From: Streptomyces sp. Edi2
GTDB taxonomy: Bacteria; Actinomycetota; Actinomycetes; Streptomycetales; Streptomycetaceae
DNA: 64,000 nucleotides
Reading direction: 5' to 3'
Assembly (NCBI RefSeq): GCF_040253635.1
Contig: NZ_JBEJGX010000003.1
Coordinates: 4,923,501 to 4,987,500, forward strand
How positions within the stretch are numbered: position 1 is the stretch's first letter; every line of letters begins with the position of its first letter. Position numbers and translations under genes: made by a program. The notes beneath the pieces are model-generated. The model was not told where the DNA came from. It made no database searches and saw only the letters and a list, made by a program, of their open reading frames with translations. Positions 60,053-64,000 of this stretch are shown one piece after another.

Positions 60053-61348
60053 ATGGCGGTATGGGACGACGTGGTCGGCCAGGACCGGTTGACGGCACAG
60101 CTGGCCGCGGCCGCGCGCGATGCGGACGCCTTCATCACCGCGGAGCATGCGGGAGCGGGGGCCGGGGCCGGGGACGGGCCCGGTGATCAGCCGCAGCCGC
60201 AGCCGGGGCTGGAGTCGGGGCCGGAGCCACAGCCGTCCGCCGACCGCGGCAGCGCCTCCCAGATGACCCACGCCTGGCTGTTCACGGGCCCGCCCGGTTC
60301 CGGCCGCTCCACCGCCGCCCGCGCCTTCGCGGCCGCCCTGCAGTGCGTCAGCCCGGACCGCGCCCTGGGGGGCGCCCCCGGCTGCGGTTTCTGCGACGGC
60401 TGCCACACCTCCCTGGTCGGCACGCACGCCGACGTCGAGATCGTCCGTACGGACCTGCTCTCCATCGGCGTCAAGGAGACCCGCGACCTGGTCCGCCGGT
60501 CCTCCCTCTCCCCGGCCGGCGGCCGCTGGCAGGTGATCGTCCTGGAGGACGCCGACCGCCTCACCGAAGGCGCCGGCAACGTCCTGCTCAAGGCCGTCGA
60601 GGAGCCCGCGCCCCGTACGGTCTGGCTGCTGTGCGCCCCCTCCGTGGAGGACGTCCTCCCCACCATCCGTTCGCGCTGCCGCCACCTCTCCCTGCGGACC
60701 CCGCCGGTCAGCGCGGTCGCCGACGTCCTCGTCCGGCGGGACGGCATCGAGCCGGAGGCCGCCGACCGCGCCGCCCGCGCCACCCAGGGCCACATCGGCC
60801 GGGCCCGCCGCCTCGCCACCGACGAGCGCGCCCGGGCCCGCCGGACGGCCGTACTCAAACTCCCCCTCCGCGTCGACGACATCGGCGGCTGCCTCAAGGC
60901 CGCGCAGGAGCTGATCGACGCCGCGGGGGAGGACGCCAAACAGGTCGCCGAGGACGTCGACACCAAGGAGACCGAGGAGCTGCGCGCCGCGCTCGGCGCC
61001 GCCGCCGGCACGGGCGGACGCCTGCCGCGCGGCACGGCCGGCGCCATGAAGGAGCTCCAGGACAAGCAGAAGCGCCGCTCGACCCGTACCCAGCGCGACA
61101 GCCTCGACCTGGCCCTGGTCGACCTCACCGGCTTCTACCGCGACGTCCTCGCCCTCCAGATGGGCGCCTCGGTACCCCTCGCCAACGACGAGGTGCGCGA
61201 CAGCATCCACCGCATCGCCACCGCCTCGTCCCCCGAACGCACCCTCCGCCGCATAGAAGCGGTGATCGCCTGCCGCGAGGCCCTGGACCGCAATGTGGCC
61301 CCCCTCCTCGCGGTCGAGGCCATGACCGCGGCCCTCCGCGCCGGCTGA
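60053..61348 (+). CDS. holB: DNA polymerase III delta-prime subunit
   Basis: Clamp-loader component. 431 residues, ATG 60053: MAVWDDVVGQDRLTAQL. A Pro/Gln/Gly-rich insertion (about 38-65), then HAWLFTGPPGSGRSTAARAF (P-loop-like), a zinc site (CGFCDGCHTSL), VIVLEDADRLTEGAGNVLLK, IRSRCRHLSLRTPPVSAV (sensor/SRC motif). C-terminal helical domain as in other delta-prime proteins. Directly follows tmk, as in related genomes and in E. coli. Confidence 0.93.
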   Translation: MAVWDDVVGQDRLTAQLAAAARDADAFITAEHAGAGAGAGDGPGDQPQPQPGLESGPEPQPSADRGSASQMTHAWLFTGPPGSGRSTAARAFAAALQCVSPDRALGGAPGCGFCDGCHTSLVGTHADVEIVRTDLLSIGVKETRDLVRRSSLSPAGGRWQVIVLEDADRLTEGAGNVLLKAVEEPAPRTVWLLCAPSVEDVLPTIRSRCRHLSLRTPPVSAVADVLVRRDGIEPEAADRAARATQGHIGRARRLATDERARARRTAVLKLPLRVDDIGGCLKAAQELIDAAGEDAKQVAEDVDTKETEELRAALGAAAGTGGRLPRGTAGAMKELQDKQKRRSTRTQRDSLDLALVDLTGFYRDVLALQMGASVPLANDEVRDSIHRIATASSPERTLRRIEAVIACREALDRNVAPLLAVEAMTAALRAG

Positions 61349-61553
61349 CCACCACCCACCGCAGCCCACCCGCCCCCGCCACTCACCCGGCCCGCCCCTT
61401 CAAGGACACGCACACACAACGTCCCCATCTGGATACTCTCCGTCCGGGCCACCATCACTGCTCTCCCGCCCCGACATCCGTCACACCATCTCAGGGACCG
61501 ACACCGCACTCACGTCACTCCATACCGCAGGGACCGAGACCAAGGGACCGTCC

Positions 61554-63149
61554 ATGGCCACCAGCCGACTGCTCCGCACCTCCGCCGCTCTCCTCGCGGC
61601 CACCGCTCTGCTGATCTCCGGCTGCTCCTCGGGGGCTTCTTCCCCCGACGACGAGGCGTCCCCGGGCCGCACCACGGAGGCCGGCGCCGCCCAGCGCCCC
61701 GCCGAGGAGCCGACCCTCGCGCCCCTCCCGGCCTCGACCCCGGCCAGCCTCCGGTCGTACTACGACCAGAAGCTGAGCTGGCATTCCTGTGCGAGCGGCG
61801 GCTTCGAATGCGCCACGATGAAGGCGCCTCTGGACTACTCCCACCCCGGCGGCGGCGACATCAAGCTCGCGGTCGCCCGCAAGAAGGCCACCGGCGCCGG
61901 TTCCGGCAGCAGGCTCGGCTCGCTCCTGGTCAATCCGGGCGGCCCCGGCGGTGCGGCGATCGAATACCTCGAGCGGTACGCGCCACAGCCCGCCGCGGTC
62001 CGTGCGCGCTACGACATGGTGGCGATGGACCCGCGCGGCGTGGCCCACAGCCAGCCGGTCGAGTGCCTGAGCAACAAACAGATGGACCGCTACACCCAGA
62101 TCGACCAGACCCCGGACTCACCGGCCGAGGTCAACAAGCTCACCACCGCCTACCGCGACTTCGCCAAGGGCTGTGTGTCCCGCTCCGGCAAGCTGCTCTC
62201 GCACATCTCCACCGTCGAGGCCGCCCGCGACATGGACGTACTGCGCGCCGTACTGGGCGACAAGAAACTCAACTACGTCGGTGCGTCCTACGGCACCTTC
62301 CTCGGCGCGACCTACGCCGGCCTCTACCCCTCCCGCGTCGGCCGGATGGTCCTCGACGGCGCGATGAACCCGGAGCTCGACTCCCGCGCCACCAACGTCC
62401 AGCAGACCGCCGGCTTCAACACCGCCTTCACGGCGTTCGCCGAGGAATGCACCAAGCACAAGGACTGCCCCCTCGGCACCAAGAGCACCGAGGACGCAGC
62501 CAAGCAGCTCTCCGCCCTCTTCAAAAAGCTGGACGCCCACCCGGCGGCCACAGGCGAGGACCGGAAGCTCACCGAATCCCTCGCCACCACCGGCGTCATC
62601 GCCGCCATGTACGACCAGCGCGCCTGGCCCCTCCTGCGCGAATATCTCGCCCAGGCCAAGGCCGGCAACGGCCGGGGGCTGCTCGCCTTCTCCGACAGCT
62701 ACTACGAGCGCAAGCCGAACGGCTTCTACAGCAACCAGATGTACGCCAACCCCGCTGTCAACTGCCTCGACCTCGCGCCTGCCTTCGCCGGCCCCGCCCA
62801 GGTCCGCGCCGCCCTGCCCAGCTTCCGCAAGGCCTCCCCGGTCTTCGGCGACGCCTTCGCCTGGGCCGCCCTGAACTGCGCCTACTGGCCGGTCAAGCCC
62901 ACCGGCACAGCCCACCGCATCGAGGCCAAGGGCGCCGCCCCGATCCTCGTCGTCGGCACCACCCGCGACCCGGCCACCCCCTACAGCTGGGCCCAGGCCC
63001 TCGCCTCCCAGCTCTCCAGCGCCACCCTCCTCACCTACGACGGCGACGGCCACACCGCCTACGGTCGCGGCAGCAAGTGCATCGACTCCACGATCGACGC
63101 CTACCTCCTCCACGGCACCGTCCCCCCGAAGAACAAGCACTGCAAGTGA
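61554..63149 (+). CDS. Exported alpha/beta-hydrolase peptidase, lipoprotein
   Basis: 531 residues, ATG 61554. Lipobox ALLISGCSS gives an anchored lipoprotein. Hydrolase core: SLLVNPGGPGGAAIEYLER (oxyanion region), NYVGASYGTFLGATYAGLY with nucleophile Ser in GASYG, VVGTTRDPATPYSWA with Asp, and YDGDGHTAYGR with His. This is the Streptomyces tripeptidyl-aminopeptidase/SlpD-like family, which cleaves peptides from the N-terminus of secreted proteins. Substrate not shown. Confidence 0.88.
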   Translation: MATSRLLRTSAALLAATALLISGCSSGASSPDDEASPGRTTEAGAAQRPAEEPTLAPLPASTPASLRSYYDQKLSWHSCASGGFECATMKAPLDYSHPGGGDIKLAVARKKATGAGSGSRLGSLLVNPGGPGGAAIEYLERYAPQPAAVRARYDMVAMDPRGVAHSQPVECLSNKQMDRYTQIDQTPDSPAEVNKLTTAYRDFAKGCVSRSGKLLSHISTVEAARDMDVLRAVLGDKKLNYVGASYGTFLGATYAGLYPSRVGRMVLDGAMNPELDSRATNVQQTAGFNTAFTAFAEECTKHKDCPLGTKSTEDAAKQLSALFKKLDAHPAATGEDRKLTESLATTGVIAAMYDQRAWPLLREYLAQAKAGNGRGLLAFSDSYYERKPNGFYSNQMYANPAVNCLDLAPAFAGPAQVRAALPSFRKASPVFGDAFAWAALNCAYWPVKPTGTAHRIEAKGAAPILVVGTTRDPATPYSWAQALASQLSSATLLTYDGDGHTAYGRGSKCIDSTIDAYLLHGTVPPKNKHCK

Positions 63150-63252
63150 CCCACCTCACACCTCTCCACCCCTCTCCCCGCCCACCCCTGACCAGCTCCT
63201 AAACCGGTTACAGAGCACCCCTCCGCCATGTGTAGACTGGACCGCGCACCAC

Positions 63253-63326
63253 GCCGCCTTAGCTCAGTTGGCCAGAGCAACGCACTCGTAATGCGTAGGT
63301 CTCGGGTTCGAATCCCGAAGGCGGCT
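63253..63326 (+). tRNA. tRNA-Thr (anticodon CGU)
   Basis: 74 bases. Acceptor GCCGCCT pairs AGGCGGC; D arm TAGCTCAGTTGGCCAGAGCA; anticodon stem CGCA/TGCG with loop CTCGTAA, anticodon CGT for ACG codons; T arm CGGGTTCGAATCCCG. No encoded CCA. A terminator follows closely. The neighbouring tyrosine integrase suggests its 3-prime end is an attachment site. Confidence 0.95.
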
Positions 63327-63331
63327 CAGTA

Positions 63332-63368
63332 AAAAGGCCAGGTCGCACAGCCCGTGACCTGGCCTTTT
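63332..63368 (+). terminator. Terminator after tRNA-Thr
   Basis: Perfect 13-bp stem AAAAGGCCAGGTC / GACCTGGCCTTTT with an 11-base loop and T-tract. Confidence 0.9.
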
Positions 63369-63455
63369 GCGTTGCTCGGGGCATGACGTGTCGCGCCGCC
63401 GCAGTGTCGCGAGATGGCTTGCGTGAGCGATGCGTGAGCGGGGGCGCTCAGAGAC

Positions 63456-64000
63456 CTACTTCTTGGGCTTCCGGAGCTCGGCCTTCTTGTCGGCCTTGGG
63501 CCGGGCTTTCGCCTTGTTCTTCCGCTTGCCGCCCTTGCCCTTGCCGGGGGTCTTCGCCGCGGCGTTCTTGGCCTTCTCCTTCTTCGCGGCCTTGCGGGCC
63601 GCCTTCTTCGCCTCGGCCTTGCGTTGAAGCGGGACCAGCCTCGCCGTCGCCTCGGCGGCGCTCTTGCCGACCTGGGGCAGGACGCTCTGGTAGATGTCCC
63701 GCGTGATGCGGGTGTCGCTGTGTCCGAGCGTGTCCGACACGATCTTGATGTCGATGTCGGCGGCCAGCATGAGGGTGGCCGCGCCATGACGCAGATCGTG
63801 CAGCCGGATCGGTGGGAGGCCGGAGGCGGCGACGAGGCGCTCGAAGAGGTCGGTCACCTTGCCCGGGTGGAGCCAGGAGCCGTCTTCCTGAGTGAAGACG
63901 TGGCCGGTCTCGACCCAGGCCGAGCCCCACTCCGCGCGGTCCGCTTCCTGCCGCTCGCGGTGCCGCTTGAGGACGTTGACGGTGTCGTCGTCGAGTGCGA
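63456..64000 (-). CDS. int: Tyrosine integrase (partial, N-terminus beyond window)
   Basis: Frame open to the right edge, 180 residues visible. VNVLKRHRERQEADRAEWG, HVFTQEDGSWLHPGKVTDLF, then the catalytic RLHDLRHGAATLMLAA (Arg and His of HxxR), IVSDTLGHSDTRITRDIYQS (His and nucleophile Tyr). After the catalytic end comes a Lys/Ala-rich tail of about 70 residues (AEAKKAARKAAKKEKAKNAA) much like the TopA tail. Points toward tRNA-Thr 130 bases away, the usual arrangement for elements such as AICEs integrated in tRNA genes. Confidence 0.9.
   Translation of the reverse strand, partial: ALDDDTVNVLKRHRERQEADRAEWGSAWVETGHVFTQEDGSWLHPGKVTDLFERLVAASGLPPIRLHDLRHGAATLMLAADIDIKIVSDTLGHSDTRITRDIYQSVLPQVGKSAAEATARLVPLQRKAEAKKAARKAAKKEKAKNAAAKTPGKGKGGKRKNKAKARPKADKKAELRKPKK

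Overview
The window is high-GC actinobacterial DNA, almost certainly Streptomyces. The core genes bldG with its anti-sigma partner, hppA, topA, a membrane-fused thymidylate kinase, the DNA polymerase III delta-prime subunit and a Tad/Flp pilus operon lie in the order typical of a Streptomyces chromosome. Many genes start with GTG or TTG, overlap by ATGA or GTGA, and are separated by long GC-rich hairpins.

Region 1 (1 to about 20.26 kb) is the right part of a prophage whose left end is outside the window. Its minus strand carries minor capsid protein, portal, large and small terminase, then a long early operon (ssb, HNH proteins, a replication-initiator-like gene with a frameshift, an ERF annealing protein) that starts at a Cro-like gene. 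A divergent plus-strand unit holds a leaderless repressor, a membrane protein and a large serine integrase. Three plus-strand cargo genes sit in consecutive gaps of the packaging module: a secreted peptide, a two-helix membrane protein with a RHIM-like amyloid motif, and a membrane-anchored HEPN-like protein. Repressor operators of the form TTCCA-N4-TGGAA occur at the immunity region and again, with identical geometry, before the HNH gene.

Region 2 (20.3 to 29.0 kb) is chromosomal: a SulP transporter fused to beta-carbonic anhydrase, a MinD/CooC-like ATPase, a degenerate Fic-like protein, a HAD phosphatase, and the start of the tad operon (ssd/cpaE-like and tadA).

Region 3 (29,036 to 37,891) is a compact serine-integrase element inserted inside the tadA ATPase gene. 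Removing it at a shared GGCG core rebuilds an intact 388-codon tadA in frame. It carries a serine integrase, an HK97 prohead protease fused to a major capsid protein without portal or large terminase, a zinc-finger protein that may be a small-terminase relative, an HTH/DUF397 pair, and an operon ending in a 39-residue Asp-Gly-containing peptide plus an isoaspartyl-methyltransferase homologue. That last pair has the architecture of an imiditide RiPP locus.

Region 4 (37.9 to 63.2 kb) is chromosomal. It continues tadA, tadB, tadC, a Flp-like pilin, tadE and a TadE-like gene, followed by a convergent DEAD-box/DUF1998 helicase, bldG and its anti-sigma factor, a 7-bp tandem repeat, hppA, a lipoprotein, a methyltransferase, a secreted protein, a DUF2752 pair, topA, thymidylate kinase (split into two coupled frames), holB and an alpha/beta-hydrolase lipoprotein. 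Several core genes carry local lesions: an in-frame TGA before the helicase, the kinase frameshift, and a TadE-like gene without its own stop.

Region 5 (63.25 kb to the end) holds tRNA-Thr(CGU) and the C-terminal part of a tyrosine integrase pointing toward it, which is the edge of a third integrated element.
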